DNA of 37,243 bases from Betaproteobacteria bacterium (GTDB lineage: Bacteria > Pseudomonadota > Gammaproteobacteria > Burkholderiales > Burkholderiaceae_C). The stretch covers positions 1 to 37,243 of the forward strand of contig VGHR01000018.1 in the NCBI GenBank assembly GCA_016868205.1, written 5' to 3'. This document shows, one piece after another, positions 36,875 to 37,243 of the stretch (the stretch's first letter is position 1; each line of letters starts with the position of its first letter). Below the pieces are notes generated by a model. That model worked only from the letters and a program-made list of their open reading frames with translations, was not told the DNA's origin and did no database searches. The position numbers and the translations under genes are program-made.

Positions 36875-37243
36875 TCAGCGTAGATGCCGCAGCGGATGCG
36901 AAGACGGCGTCCACGGGCTCTCGAAGAAAGACGCCACCTCTGCCAAATCGACGGCTTCGATCCGCGCCGGCTTCCAGCGCGGCCTATGGTCTTTGTCCAC
37001 GGCCAAGCCCCGAATGCCCTCCACGGTATCGCCACTCAAGCGGTGATGGAAACAATGCCAGACCAAATCGCGCTCCATGCGCAGATCATCAGCCAGGCTC
37101 ATGGTGCGGGCGCGGTTCAATTGCTCCAGAGTGACATGCAGCATCAACGGGGAACGCTCACGCAAATCGCTGGCGGTCTTGGCAGACCACGGGTCACCGG
37201 CGGTATCGAGCTGCCGTAAGATTTGAGCCACGGTGGGCTGGCT
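36875..37243 (-). CDS. Enoyl-CoA hydratase/isomerase family protein, probably 3-hydroxyisobutyryl-CoA hydrolase (3' part)
   Basis: Only the last 122 codons are inside the window; the frame is open through the edge, so the start is missing. The visible part has features of the C-terminal domain of the ECH_2 group: SPLMLHVTLEQLNRAR, LADDLRMERDLVWHC and VEGIRGLAVDKDHRPRWKP. In that group the enzyme releases 3-hydroxyisobutyrate in valine breakdown. The catalytic residues are in the missing part. A GTG at 37231 exists but is internal. The gene ends 20 bp after the convergent smpB stop, with no convincing terminator between. Confidence 0.85.
   Translation of the reverse strand, partial: SQPTVAQILRQLDTAGDPWSAKTASDLRERSPLMLHVTLEQLNRARTMSLADDLRMERDLVWHCFHHRLSGDTVEGIRGLAVDKDHRPRWKPARIEAVDLAEVASFFESPWTPSSHPLRHLR

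Overview
The window looks like a high-GC betaproteobacterial chromosome, probably Burkholderiales. Evidence is the gene order smpB / ratA-rnfH-guaB-guaA, two Bug-type (TctC-like) solute receptors, and the block mltG-tmk-holB-tatD. No rRNA, tRNA, CRISPR array or complete insertion sequence was seen.

Layout. Bases 1-4569 (+) hold mltG, tmk, holB, a TatD-family hydrolase and a secreted ankyrin-repeat protein. An SDR oxidoreductase follows (4584-5369), tail-to-tail with a large acyl-CoA-synthetase/GNAT fusion (5351-8089, -). Bases 8331-9814 (+) are a small stress cluster: Hsp20 and two UspA proteins. Bases 9845-12796 (-) hold two small hypothetical genes, an LD-carboxypeptidase, and a TadA tRNA deaminase fused in frame to a complete haloalkane-dehalogenase-like domain. 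Bases 12988-15317 (+) hold a Bug receptor overlapping an FAD oxidoreductase.

The most unusual region is 15350-27892. On the + strand, five tightly coupled gene boundaries link a divergent SEDS (FtsW/RodA-type) glycosyltransferase, a divergent penicillin-binding transpeptidase, a 91-residue unknown, an FHA protein, a PP2C-like phosphatase and a membrane-anchored kinase-like protein. This parts list echoes the actinobacterial fhaA-fhaB-pstP-rodA-pbpA-pknA-pknB locus, but the proteins are very divergent. Directly divergent from it, on the - strand, are four exported proteins: a lipoprotein with TPR-like helices, a protein with a long Ser/Ala-rich linker, a 737-residue periplasmic protein and a small secreted protein. 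A strong terminator ends that block. I infer that the two arms form one phospho-regulated envelope system: kinase, phosphatase and FHA on the cytoplasmic side, a SEDS/PBP pair in the membrane, and periplasmic or outer-membrane partners outside.

Bases 27950-31319 (-) are a Bug receptor, a soluble PQQ-type sugar dehydrogenase and an MFS carrier, probably one operon. The Bug gene is out of frame by one base at a C7 run. Next to it lies a low-GC orphan gene that is also one base out of frame, at a T7 run, in the space downstream of guaA, which is a known integration hot spot. The window ends with guaA, guaB, rnfH, ratA (-), smpB (+) and the 3' part of an enoyl-CoA-hydratase-like gene (-).
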